DNA from: Alteromonas aestuariivivens | GTDB lineage: Bacteria > Pseudomonadota > Gammaproteobacteria > Enterobacterales > Alteromonadaceae | Direction of reading: 5' to 3' | Assembly: GCF_003367475.1 (NCBI RefSeq) | Contig: NZ_QRHA01000009.1 | Location: 115,677-179,676, forward strand | Length of the DNA stretch: 64,000 bases | In this document: in pieces, positions 19,821-28,649 of the stretch | Layout: each line of letters begins with the position of its first letter | Numbering within the stretch: the stretch's first letter is position 1 | Made by a program: the position numbers and the translations under genes | Notes under the pieces: generated by a model | Seen by the model: the letters and a program-made list of their open reading frames with translations, nothing else | Database searches by the model: none | Told to the model about the DNA's origin: nothing

Positions 19821-20321
19821 ATGGCCCATAAACTGCGACTTTTTCTGACACTTTTCGCACTCTGGTTGTTACTGTCCGGCCACTACAATGCACTGATGCT
19901 CGGATTTGGCGGCATTTCCGTTGCTTTTGTGTGCTGGCTGACCCTGCGTATGGACTCCGTTGACAAACAGCATTTTGTCTTGCCACTGACTCCGGCTATA
20001 CCGGTTTACCTGGCCAGGCTTAGCAAGAGAATTGTGCTGTCAAATATTGATGTGATTTTACGCATAATGGGGCTCCGCCCCCTTACTCCCAGGTTGGTTG
20101 AGCTTAGCCTGCCATTCTCAGATCCGCTTAACAAGGTAATTTACGCCAACGCCATAACGCTGACTCCGGGTTCAGCGAGCATTACCATGAGTGACAACAA
20201 GTTGTTGGTCCATACACTCAGTGATGATTCCGCCCGTGATCTGTTGCTCGGCGACATGCTCTCTATCATGCCATTCCAGTCAACAGAACAGTCTCTTTCC
20301 CTAAATAAAGGGGAAGGTTGA
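19821..20321 (+). CDS. mrpE: Mrp-type Na+/H+ antiporter subunit E
   Basis: 166 residues with two or three N-terminal hydrophobic segments and the conserved ANAITLTPGSASITM region of MrpE/MnhE (MbhA in archaeal complexes). First gene of a tightly packed operon, GGAGG upstream of ATG. Overlaps mrpF by 4 bp. Confidence 0.92.
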   Translation: MAHKLRLFLTLFALWLLLSGHYNALMLGFGGISVAFVCWLTLRMDSVDKQHFVLPLTPAIPVYLARLSKRIVLSNIDVILRIMGLRPLTPRLVELSLPFSDPLNKVIYANAITLTPGSASITMSDNKLLVHTLSDDSARDLLLGDMLSIMPFQSTEQSLSLNKGEG

Positions 20322-20629
20322 TGGTTACTGCCTATCTGGCTGCCGGAATTGCAATATTAATAACAATGGCACTGGGACTAACCCGGGCATTACTCGGGCC
20401 AACAGTATTCGATCGCATCCTGGCGGTGAATATGTTTGGTACCAAAGCGGTGCTTCTGGTTTCCGTGTTCGCCTACTTTTCAGGCCGCCCCGACTTTCTG
20501 GACATCGCTCTACTGTATTCCCTGCTCAATTTTGTTGGTGTTATCGCTGCGCTTCGCCTGGTAGAACGCGGTAAACATTTTGCCAATCCCAAGGAATCCT
20601 GTTACGAACCACACGGAGAAAAACGATGA
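20318..20629 (+). CDS. mrpF: Mrp-type antiporter subunit F
   Basis: 103 residues, three hydrophobic segments, with GPTVFDRILAVNMFGTKAVLL and RPDFLDIALLYSLLNFVG typical of MrpF/MnhF (MbhB). 4-bp overlaps with both neighbours. Confidence 0.93.
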   Translation: MMVTAYLAAGIAILITMALGLTRALLGPTVFDRILAVNMFGTKAVLLVSVFAYFSGRPDFLDIALLYSLLNFVGVIAALRLVERGKHFANPKESCYEPHGEKR

Positions 20630-20949
20630 CGGAATGGGTGGCGACTGTGTTCATCATTGTCGGTTGTTTACTTGGGGTGACCGGCGGGATAGGCCTGCTC
20701 CGCCTACCAGATTTATACTCACGTCTGCACGCAGTAAGTGTCACTGACACCCTTTGTTCATTTTTAATCCTGTCAGGGCTGGCTTTGGAATCCGGTGTTA
20801 GCCTGGCAAGTGTCAAGCTGTTGTTTATCTTTCTGTTTCTGGTATTTACCAGCCCCACCTCTTCGTTTGCTGTGGCAAACGGTGCCTGGCAATGGGGCCT
20901 GCGCCCTGCTCCTTCAGGTCCGGATACGCAGGAGAACACATCTCAATGA
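20626..20949 (+). CDS. mrpG: Mrp-type antiporter subunit G
   Basis: 107 residues, three hydrophobic segments; GLLRLPDLYSRLHAVSVTDTLCS and TSPTSSFAVANGA are MrpG/MnhG (MbhC) signatures. Stop overlaps the next ATG (ATGA). Confidence 0.93.
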   Translation: MTEWVATVFIIVGCLLGVTGGIGLLRLPDLYSRLHAVSVTDTLCSFLILSGLALESGVSLASVKLLFIFLFLVFTSPTSSFAVANGAWQWGLRPAPSGPDTQENTSQ

Positions 20950-21509
20950 GTTTACTTATCAACCTGTTTTTGCTCGGATTCTTACTTATCATTGCGATTG
21001 CCGTTATGCGCATCCACAACTTAATGGCCATGGCAATGCTGTTTGGTTTGTACAGTCTGCTGGTTTCTGGACTGTTTGTGGTTCTGGACGCACCTGATGT
21101 GGCTTTTACCGAAGCTGCGGTAGGAACCGGTATCTCCACTGTCCTTATGCTCGTGACTCTGGCTTCGCTGCGAAACAGCCATGAGGCAAGGTACCCGGGG
21201 CGTCTGAAAAAAGGGCCGCTGTTATTAAGCCTGCTCATGGGGGCTATGCTGGTGTACGGCACCCACGACATTGCCAGATTGGGAGAACCCAGCGCACCGG
21301 TTCACCAACAGGTCGGTAAGCACTATGTTGAAAAAGGGCAGCAGGAAACCGGCATTCCGAATCTGGTCACTGCTGTACTGGCCAGCTATCGGGGCTTCGA
21401 TACTCTGGGCGAAGTCACCGTGGTTCTTACCGCCGGGCTCGCCGTTTTGATGTTGCTTACCAGGCCGCGCAAGCCTCACATAAAAATGGAAGCTAGGAAT
21501 GACCCATAA
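20946..21509 (+). CDS. DUF4040 antiporter subunit (MrpA C-terminal part / MbhD+MbhE)
   Basis: 187 residues. The first half (MRIHNLMAMAMLFGLYSLL, then DAPDVAFTEAAVGTGISTVL) is the DUF4040 unit found near the C-terminus of MrpA and as separate MbhD in archaeal complexes. The second half (GIPNLVTAVLASYRGFDTLGEVTVVLTAGLAVL) matches the MbhE-like end of MrpA. So this is the C-terminal piece of a split MrpA. The acidic residues in DAPDVAFTEAAVG are those linked to sodium or proton passage. ATG 20946 overlaps the mrpG stop. Confidence 0.88.
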   Translation: MSLLINLFLLGFLLIIAIAVMRIHNLMAMAMLFGLYSLLVSGLFVVLDAPDVAFTEAAVGTGISTVLMLVTLASLRNSHEARYPGRLKKGPLLLSLLMGAMLVYGTHDIARLGEPSAPVHQQVGKHYVEKGQQETGIPNLVTAVLASYRGFDTLGEVTVVLTAGLAVLMLLTRPRKPHIKMEARNDP

Positions 21510-21921
21510 TCTAATCCTGCGGGTGATAGCCAAATGGATGATACCGGTCATTCTTCTGTTTGCGCTGTACGTTCAGTTTCACGGTGATTACAGTCCGGGG
21601 GGAGGATTCCAGGCTGGTGTGATTTTCACCACCGCCTTTCTACTTCATGCGCTGGCCTACGGCCGGGATGCTACGATGCGAATAATCCCCGAAAACACCC
21701 TCAAATATTTATCCTGCCTGGGAGTTCTAATCTACGCAGGCGTCGGTGTAACAAGCATGGTCAGGGGAGGAAATTTTCTTGATTACAGCCGGCTTGCCAG
21801 CACTCCGATCAGCGGGCAACACATAGGTATAATCCTGATAGAACTAGGAGTAGGCATCACGGTAGCTTCAGTGATGTTACTGATATTTTTCACATTTTCC
21901 CGAAGGGTTATCGACCAGTGA
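21499..21921 (+). CDS. mrpB: Mrp-type antiporter subunit B
   Basis: 140 residues, four hydrophobic segments; FHGDYSPGGGFQAGVIFTTAF and ISGQHIGIILIELGVGITVASVML are characteristic of MrpB/MnhB (MbhF). Overlaps the previous gene by 11 bp and the next by 4 bp. Confidence 0.94.
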   Translation: MTHNLILRVIAKWMIPVILLFALYVQFHGDYSPGGGFQAGVIFTTAFLLHALAYGRDATMRIIPENTLKYLSCLGVLIYAGVGVTSMVRGGNFLDYSRLASTPISGQHIGIILIELGVGITVASVMLLIFFTFSRRVIDQ

Positions 21922-22280
21922 TGGATTATGCCATTGGCCATCTCAATTACTGGTTGATCATCTGTGTCATGATGGTCGGTCTGTACACCCTGATGAGTCG
22001 TGGCAATTTGATCAAAAAAGTCGCTGGGCTAAATATTTTTCAGACCTCCGTAATCCTGTTTTACGTGAGCCTCGGTAAATTGCAGGGTGGTACCGCCCCG
22101 ATAGTGAGCCCCGAGTTTGTTTTATACGCCAACCCTCTTCCTCAGGTACTGATGCTTACTGCTATCGTTGTAGGTGTTGCTACAACAGCACTGGGATTTG
22201 CCTTGATCGTGCGCATTAAAGAAGCTTACGGAAGCATGGATGAAAGTGAAATCAACCGCATGGATGGAACGGGGACTTAA
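21918..22280 (+). CDS. mrpC: Mrp-type antiporter subunit C
   Basis: 120 residues, NuoK-like three-helix subunit: VGLYTLMSRGNLIKKVAGLNIFQTSVILFYV and NPLPQVLMLTAIVVGVATTALGFALIVRI match MrpC/MnhC (MbhG). Start is GTG 21918 or the ATG that follows it directly. Last base overlaps the mrpD start. Confidence 0.94.
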   Translation: MMDYAIGHLNYWLIICVMMVGLYTLMSRGNLIKKVAGLNIFQTSVILFYVSLGKLQGGTAPIVSPEFVLYANPLPQVLMLTAIVVGVATTALGFALIVRIKEAYGSMDESEINRMDGTGT

Positions 22281-23794
22281 TGCAGACAACGGTTCTTCTG
22301 GTAGTACTGCCTTTACTGTTTGCCCCTTTAACCGCACTTTGCAGAAACGGAAAACTGGCGTGGGCACTCACTCTGGTACTGATGCTGGCGCTAAGTACGC
22401 TGGCCATCCATCTTATGCGGGATGTATTGTTCGGCGCAGTTATCCATTATGAACTGGGAGGCTGGGCGCCTCCCTGGGGGATAGAATATAAAATTGACAG
22501 CCTAAACGCCCTTGTTTGCGTCATAGTAACAAGCATTGGGTTGCTGTCGGTTCTTTTTGCCAAGTCCAGTGTAGAGAAAGAAATTTCAGAGCAGGTCACC
22601 GCGCTTTTCTATGCCTGCCTGCAACTGTGTGTCCTAGGAATGCTTGGTATTGCCCTGACAGGAGATATATTCAACCTGTTTGTGTTTCTGGAGATTTCTT
22701 CACTGTCATCCTACGCGCTCATCGCCATGGGACGAAATCGAAAGGCTCTCACCGCGGCACTGGAGTACCTCATTCTTGGCACAATTGGGGCCACCTTTTT
22801 TCTGCTCGGCGTGGGTATGCTGTATGCGGCTTCGGGCAGCCTTAACATGCAGGATATCGCGCGCAGGTTTGCCGACTTTGGCAGCATGCATCTGGTATCC
22901 ACTTCACTGGCCTTCATTGTCATCGGCATTGCCCTGAAAGCTGCAATTTTTCCGCTGCATTCGTGGTTGCCAAAAGCCTACTCCCAGGCTCCTTCCGTGA
23001 TCAGCATTTTCCTGGCTGCCACAGCCACCAAAGTATCCATCTATGTCATTATTCGGTGTCTCTACCAGGTCTACCCTGTCGATTACTGGTCTTCCGCCGT
23101 GCTGCCAGACTTATTGACCGGGCTTGGATGTATTGCCATCGTTTATGGTTCAGCACGAGCCCTGACTCAGACTGACATCAGGAATTTGTTGGCTTATTCC
23201 AGTGTGGCGCAAATTGGCTATATGATCCTGGGCATAGGGCTGATGAACGTTCATGGATTAATGGCCTCTTTCCTGCACCTGTTCAACCATGCCATCATGA
23301 AAGCCGCTTTGTTTATGGCGGCAGGCGTATTTTTTTACCGGGCCAATACTACCAAATTATCTGAGCTTGCCGGGCTGGGCAAAGAAATGCCATGGACCAC
23401 CGCGGCTCTAATCATTGCAGGGCTGAGTCTCATTGGTATGCCGGGTACCGTCGGATTTGTCAGCAAATGGTACCTGTTGCAGAGCGCCTTCGAAACCGGA
23501 GTCTGGTATGCAGTCATTGCGGTACTGGCGGGCTCGGTGCTGGCCATTCTGTACGTCTGGAAAATGGTTGAAGCTTTGTATTTTCGCCCTGCATTTAAAG
23601 TGGCTATCCACCATGTTCCCTCTGGATCATCAGGCATTTCCCGTACTCCCGCTGGAATGCTGGTGAGTATCTGGTTACTGGTTTTCAGCTGCATCTATTT
23701 CGGAATTGACACCCGCCTGACAACCACTTCAGCGCGCACAGCGGTAGCGACACTATCGTCTGATATCCATATTGTTTCGGGGTCGACACCATGA
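22280..23794 (+). CDS. mrpD: Mrp-type antiporter subunit D, first copy
   Basis: 504 residues, about 14 membrane helices, NuoL/M/N-type proton-channel subunit. Key charges are kept: Glu138 (LFVFLEISSLSSY, helix 5), Lys220 (GIALKAAIFPLHSWL, helix 7), a Lys after IFLAATAT, and Lys in GFVSKWYLL (helix 12). Equivalent to MrpD/MbhH. Overlaps the next gene by 4 bp. Confidence 0.93.
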   Translation: MQTTVLLVVLPLLFAPLTALCRNGKLAWALTLVLMLALSTLAIHLMRDVLFGAVIHYELGGWAPPWGIEYKIDSLNALVCVIVTSIGLLSVLFAKSSVEKEISEQVTALFYACLQLCVLGMLGIALTGDIFNLFVFLEISSLSSYALIAMGRNRKALTAALEYLILGTIGATFFLLGVGMLYAASGSLNMQDIARRFADFGSMHLVSTSLAFIVIGIALKAAIFPLHSWLPKAYSQAPSVISIFLAATATKVSIYVIIRCLYQVYPVDYWSSAVLPDLLTGLGCIAIVYGSARALTQTDIRNLLAYSSVAQIGYMILGIGLMNVHGLMASFLHLFNHAIMKAALFMAAGVFFYRANTTKLSELAGLGKEMPWTTAALIIAGLSLIGMPGTVGFVSKWYLLQSAFETGVWYAVIAVLAGSVLAILYVWKMVEALYFRPAFKVAIHHVPSGSSGISRTPAGMLVSIWLLVFSCIYFGIDTRLTTTSARTAVATLSSDIHIVSGSTP

Positions 23795-25272
23795 ATACGC
23801 CCCTGCTGATATTACTCTCTGTGCTGGTTCCACTAACCGGTGCCGGGCTTGTCAGCCAACTGCAGCGCTTACCAAACCTGCGAGAAACAATAACGCTTCT
23901 CAGTGCAGTGGTCTTGTTCATCATAAACCTTTTGTTGTACAACACTTTTCCAGAAATGACTTCGCAGCGGCTGGTACTGGCGGAGCCTTTTGAGAACTTA
24001 CCAATCGCATTCAGAGTTGAAGCCTACGGCCTTTTATTTGCCCTTGTCGCCAGTGGCCTTTGGATTGTGACTTCCATCTACTCAATTGGATATATGCGAG
24101 CGCACGACGAGCTGAACCAGACCCGCTTTTACACACTCTTTGCCGTTGCCATTGCCTGCGTAATGGCCATTGCCTACTCCGACAACCTATTTACACTTTT
24201 CCTGTTTTACGAGGCATTAACAGTAACCACCTATCCATTAGTGACGCACGCAGGGACTAAACAGGCCAAAAAGCAAGGCCGGGTTTACCTGGTACTGCTG
24301 ATGGGTTCCTCAGTTGCCTTTTTGCTGCCCGCAATAGTGCTGACTTACCTGCAGGCCGGACGCCTGGACTTCGTTGCCGGAGGATTACTGTCAGGGGTAC
24401 TGAATGCACAATGGCTGGCACCTTTGTTATTGCTTTACCTGCTGGGCATTGCCAAGGCAGGCATTATGCCCCTGCACCACTGGCTTCCAAGTGCCATGGT
24501 CGCTCCAACTCCGGTAAGTGCCCTGTTGCACGCGGTTGCCGTTGTAAAAGCCGGAGTGTTCACCATTCTGAAGGTCGTAGTCTACGTAATAGGGCCGGAT
24601 TTTATTGCGGGACAAGGTGCCCATCACTGGCTTGTCTGGTTGCCAATGCTGACCATTCTGGTCGCATCGCTCATTGCGATGACCAAAGACCATTTAAAAG
24701 AACGCCTGGCGTACAGCACCATCAGCCAACTCAGTTACATTGTTTTGGGAGCGCTGGCTGCAAATTCATATGGATTGCAGGGGGCCAGCCTGCACATTGC
24801 CATGCATGCCTTTGCCAAAATAACGTTGTTTTTTGCCGCAGGTGCCATCCTGGTTGCCAACCACAAAACCAAAGTCAGTGAACTGGCTGGGTTGGGACAT
24901 GCCATGCCTTTCACATTTGCAATGTTCACCATAGGCTCACTGAGCATTATTGGCCTGCCTGTTTTTGGCGGTATGTGGAGCAAATGGTATTTGATTGCCG
25001 GCGCAGCAGCTTTTGATGGGCCAACTTTTACGCAATGGGCGATGCTCGCAACGTTAACAGTCAGTTCCTTACTCAATATTGCCTATTTGCTGACTATTCC
25101 GGTACGCGCCTTTTTCGCCTCTCCCGGGATTCCGTCAGTTCACGCAAAAGAGGCTCCCTTGCCTTGCCTTATCGGGATGGCTGTTCCTGCCATATTCTGC
25201 ATTTATCTTTTTTTTGACCCCCACTGGCTGCTTAATCTAAGCCAGCCCACGACAGCGAATGGACTGCCATGA
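23791..25272 (+). CDS. Mrp-type antiporter subunit D-like, second copy
   Basis: 493 residues, about 14 helices, paralogue of the preceding gene. Proton-path residues kept: Glu141 (LFLFYEALTVTTYPL), Lys222 (GIAKAGIMPLHHWLP), Lys after LLHAVAVV, Lys in GGMWSKWYLI. The PLVTHAG and APTPVSALLHA stretches resemble the N-terminal part of MrpA more than MrpD, so it may supply the missing large half of the split MrpA; that is inference. 4-bp overlap with the next gene. Confidence 0.9.
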   Translation: MNTPLLILLSVLVPLTGAGLVSQLQRLPNLRETITLLSAVVLFIINLLLYNTFPEMTSQRLVLAEPFENLPIAFRVEAYGLLFALVASGLWIVTSIYSIGYMRAHDELNQTRFYTLFAVAIACVMAIAYSDNLFTLFLFYEALTVTTYPLVTHAGTKQAKKQGRVYLVLLMGSSVAFLLPAIVLTYLQAGRLDFVAGGLLSGVLNAQWLAPLLLLYLLGIAKAGIMPLHHWLPSAMVAPTPVSALLHAVAVVKAGVFTILKVVVYVIGPDFIAGQGAHHWLVWLPMLTILVASLIAMTKDHLKERLAYSTISQLSYIVLGALAANSYGLQGASLHIAMHAFAKITLFFAAGAILVANHKTKVSELAGLGHAMPFTFAMFTIGSLSIIGLPVFGGMWSKWYLIAGAAAFDGPTFTQWAMLATLTVSSLLNIAYLLTIPVRAFFASPGIPSVHAKEAPLPCLIGMAVPAIFCIYLFFDPHWLLNLSQPTTANGLP

Positions 25273-25574
25273 TCCGCTCTCAAAAAGACAGCTCAAAGGG
25301 CTTTTTTGATCACCCGGAGAACATTACCAGATTGCTGCGGGGGTTTTATGTACTCTGTATTGTCCTGGTTGCGATGGATTTTTTCGTCCATCGGCATATC
25401 TATACAGAATTGGAAAAAATCCCGGCATTCTATGCAATCTTTGGTTTTTTAGCCTGCGTGCTACTGGTTTTACTGGCAAAAGTGCTGCGCATTTTCCTGA
25501 TGAGAAGCGAGCAATATTACCAAGATCAGGACGATGAAACGGCCCCGAAAGAAAAAGCACATCATGTGGATTGA
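25269..25574 (+). CDS. Small two-helix membrane protein in antiporter operon
   Basis: 101 residues. Two hydrophobic segments (about 27-42 and 57-78) and an acidic, Gln/Asp/Glu-rich tail. No family recognised. Start overlaps the stop of the preceding antiporter gene by 4 bp and its end lies inside the next gene's start region, so it is part of the operon and may be an accessory subunit. Confidence 0.65.
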   Translation: MIRSQKDSSKGFFDHPENITRLLRGFYVLCIVLVAMDFFVHRHIYTELEKIPAFYAIFGFLACVLLVLLAKVLRIFLMRSEQYYQDQDDETAPKEKAHHVD

Positions 25575-27243
25575 AAACCTGCCCCCATTTGTGCTTTTTT
25601 TTATCGCTGCGCTGGCTGCGGCTTTCCTTGGCAACCGGGCGCGTACGGTTTTGCTGTTCGTTCCTTTATGGGGAGCGGCAAACCTGTACTTTACTTCCGG
25701 GAACAGTGGCGGCGTTACCTACCAGGTCGCTGGCGTGTTACTGGACCTCTATCACGCAGACAAACTGAGTCTGCTGTTTGGCTACCTTTTTCATCTGGCA
25801 GCATTTCTCGCCCTGCTGTATGCCTGGCATGTAAAAGACCGCGTGCAACAGGTCGCCGGTATGCTTTATGCCGGCAGCGCTCTGGGAGCCGTATTTGCCG
25901 GTGACTTTATCACCCTGTTCATTTTCTGGGAGTTACTGGCCCTGACTTCGGCTTTTCTGATATGGGCCCGACGCACAAGGAGTGCCGTTCAGGCTGCGAA
26001 TCGTTATCTTATCATCCAGGTTCTGTCTGGCGTGTTACTGCTCACTGGAGTAATCCTCCTTTCCCAGCAACAACAATCGCTGCAAGTTGAATACATAGGC
26101 CTGAGCGGAACGGCTTCATGGCTTCTGTTTTTGGCATTCGGGATCAAATGCGCATTTCCTCTGCTGCACAGTTGGTTGACCGACGCCTATCCACAAGCCA
26201 CACCAACCGGTACGGTGTTTCTTTCTGCGTTCACTACCAAAGTTGCTGTCTATGCGCTGGCCCGAACTTTTCCCGGCGAAGAGTTACTCATCTACATCGG
26301 TGCGGTTATGACCTGCTTTCCGATTTTTTACGCCGTTATTGAAAATGACTTGCGCAAAGTGCTGGCGTACAGCCTTATTAACCAATTGGGTTTCATGGTT
26401 TGTGGGATCGGCATCGGCACAGCGTTGGCACTCAACGGCGCGGTGGCCCATGCATTCAACGACGTAATATTCAAAGGGCTGTTATTTATGACCATGGGCG
26501 CAGTACTCACCCGGGTTGGTCACGTCAAAGGGTCAGACCTGGGTGGCTTGTACAAAAGTATGCCCAAGACTACTGCGTTTTGCCTAATTGGCGCTGCATC
26601 CATATCGGCCTTTCCACTGTTCAGTGGGTTTGTCAGTAAAAGTATGGTAATGGCCGCCATGCTTGAGACCGGACACGATTATCTGTGGTTAATGCTCTTG
26701 TTTGCCTCGGCTGGGGTATTTCACCACGCGGGAATAAAAATACCTTATTTTGCCTTTTTTGCTCACGACTCGGGGCTCAAAGTTCCGGAAGCCCACACCA
26801 ATATGCTGCTGGCAATGGGGCTGGCCGCCGCCGTCTGCGTCACCGTAGGTTGTTTCCCAAGTCTGCTTTATGCGTTGCTGCCCTGGGAGCAAACTTACCG
26901 GCCCTACGATCTCACTCATGTTCTTACCCAGTTGCAGTTATTGTTTTTCTCAGCTTTGGCGTTTGTCTGGCTCAACAAACAAGGGCTATACCCCCCCGAG
27001 CTGCGTTCAGTAAATCTGGATGTGGATTATCTGTACCGACGTTCATTGCCCCGCACGGCGAAATTGGTGAGGCTATATTGCGGTAATATTTTTCATGCAG
27101 GAGTAAGCAAAGCAAAAAAAAATCTCAGGCGCTTACCGTCTCTGGAAGACACAAATTCGGTGGAGGCCACTCATCTTACCCGAAGAATGGCATTCCTGTT
27201 TGTGGTGCTGGTAATCATGACAGCACTTGCGAAACTAGCCTGA
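25534..27243 (+). CDS. Mrp-type antiporter subunit D-like, third copy
   Basis: 569 residues, third NuoL/M/N-type subunit. Conserved charges: Glu133 (LFIFWELLALTSAF), Lys205 (FGIKCAFPLLHSWL), Lys in LSAFTTKVAVYALA, Lys in SGFVSKSMVM. It has an extra C-terminal stretch of ~90 residues ending in a last hydrophobic helix (LFVVLVIMTALAKLA), after a basic loop. The start could be ATG 25534 (AGGA upstream) or ATG 25564 (MWIENLPPF). Ends overlapping the stop of the convergent GH13 gene. Confidence 0.9.
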   Translation: MKRPRKKKHIMWIENLPPFVLFFIAALAAAFLGNRARTVLLFVPLWGAANLYFTSGNSGGVTYQVAGVLLDLYHADKLSLLFGYLFHLAAFLALLYAWHVKDRVQQVAGMLYAGSALGAVFAGDFITLFIFWELLALTSAFLIWARRTRSAVQAANRYLIIQVLSGVLLLTGVILLSQQQQSLQVEYIGLSGTASWLLFLAFGIKCAFPLLHSWLTDAYPQATPTGTVFLSAFTTKVAVYALARTFPGEELLIYIGAVMTCFPIFYAVIENDLRKVLAYSLINQLGFMVCGIGIGTALALNGAVAHAFNDVIFKGLLFMTMGAVLTRVGHVKGSDLGGLYKSMPKTTAFCLIGAASISAFPLFSGFVSKSMVMAAMLETGHDYLWLMLLFASAGVFHHAGIKIPYFAFFAHDSGLKVPEAHTNMLLAMGLAAAVCVTVGCFPSLLYALLPWEQTYRPYDLTHVLTQLQLLFFSALAFVWLNKQGLYPPELRSVNLDVDYLYRRSLPRTAKLVRLYCGNIFHAGVSKAKKNLRRLPSLEDTNSVEATHLTRRMAFLFVVLVIMTALAKLA

Positions 27244-28554
27244 AAGGCGCGTGAACAAGAGTTGGTACCCCCAGGCCGGCAAAGACAGCAGCGTGCCCGC
27301 TTTCACTTCAACAGGCTCATTGCCAATCGCATCAACGTACTTGCCGGGGGACAAGTTTCCTTCCAGTTCAAACGTAACCGCCTGATCAGAGAAGTTGATC
27401 AATACCATTACTTTATCCCCATCCTGACCGCGCACAAAACTGAAAACCCTGCTCATCCGGGAATTGGGTACCTGAATCATGGTCGCCCCGAAAGGGCCAT
27501 TCCATAATGCACTGCAGGATTTTTTCAACTTGATCAGGTGGCGATACAAATCTCCTATCGGGTGAGGTTGCCACTCGATAGGATCGCGTTCAAAAAAAGC
27601 CAGCCGCTTGGTTTCTCCGGCTTCCTGCCCGTTGTATATCAGTGGCATACCTTCGCCAATTACAGACAATACAATGCACGCTTCCAGCGCCGGACCAAAC
27701 TGTTCACTCTGGGTTCCATCCCAGGCATTTTTGTCATGATTACTGACAAACGTCATTCGATACGCACTGCGTGGCCAGGCCCGCTCGTTCCAGGAATAAT
27801 ATTTACGCAATTTATCCAGTGGCTGGCGCCCGTGAGCAATGTCGTGCAAAACTTCGTTCCAGCTCCATGCGTACGTCATGTTAAAAGCGTTTTCGTGTAA
27901 GTCCCTGTCTTCCCATTCCGCCAGCATAAATACCGGCTTAACAGCATCTAAAGCAGCTCTGGCCTGATGCCAGAAATCGTTGGGAACGTAGCCGGCGACA
28001 TCACATCGAAAACCATCGATATCGAATTCCTTTACCCAATAGCACATGGCATCAATCATGTATTCACGCAACTCTGGTACTGCGTAATCAAACTCGATAA
28101 TGTCATCCCAGTCCCACCAGGGAGACGGACGGAAATCCCCTTTGTAGTCACGGGCATACCATTCTGGATGCAGGTCAACCAAAGCGTTGTCCCAGGCGCT
28201 GTGATTGGGTACCCAATCCAGAATAACCCGCATTCCGTGAGCGTGGATAGCAGTAATCAGATCACGGAATTCCTCTTCACTGCCAAATTCTTCATTAACG
28301 CCATAATAGTCTTTCACCGCGTAAGGGCTGCCCAGCGTCCCTTTGCGAAACTTCTCACCAATGGGGTGAATGGGCATCAACCAGATGATATCAACACCCA
28401 GGGAACGAATTTCAGACAGCCGGCAACGCACTCCGGAAAATGTCCCACTGTCACTGAACTGGCGAGTATTAACCTGATAAATAACCGCATTCGCTGACCA
28501 CTGGGGCTGAGTTAAACGGTATGGCGATTGGACCGGAAATCGGTGAAAAGGCAT
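27235..28554 (-). CDS. GH13 alpha-amylase family enzyme
   Basis: 439 residues, cytoplasmic (no signal peptide). GH13 motifs are in order: DWVPNH (about 113-118), GFRCDVAG with nucleophile Asp185, LAEWED with acid/base Glu213, FVSNHDKN with Asp274. A C-terminal beta domain follows (KVMVLINFSDQAVTFELEG). Domain B is short. Likely hydrolyses or transfers alpha-glucosyl units of oligosaccharides; exact specificity unknown. The 9-bp tail-to-tail overlap with the antiporter gene leaves no terminator between. Confidence 0.9.
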   Translation of the reverse strand: MPFHRFPVQSPYRLTQPQWSANAVIYQVNTRQFSDSGTFSGVRCRLSEIRSLGVDIIWLMPIHPIGEKFRKGTLGSPYAVKDYYGVNEEFGSEEEFRDLITAIHAHGMRVILDWVPNHSAWDNALVDLHPEWYARDYKGDFRPSPWWDWDDIIEFDYAVPELREYMIDAMCYWVKEFDIDGFRCDVAGYVPNDFWHQARAALDAVKPVFMLAEWEDRDLHENAFNMTYAWSWNEVLHDIAHGRQPLDKLRKYYSWNERAWPRSAYRMTFVSNHDKNAWDGTQSEQFGPALEACIVLSVIGEGMPLIYNGQEAGETKRLAFFERDPIEWQPHPIGDLYRHLIKLKKSCSALWNGPFGATMIQVPNSRMSRVFSFVRGQDGDKVMVLINFSDQAVTFELEGNLSPGKYVDAIGNEPVEVKAGTLLSLPAWGYQLLFTRLSG

Positions 28555-28649
28555 AAAACGACATTTCTCCCTGTTGGATTACTGCGTCAAAACACCAGTG
28601 TACGGTATCCCGATTACTTCTGCCTGCTGCTGGAAACAAAAGCGAATGT

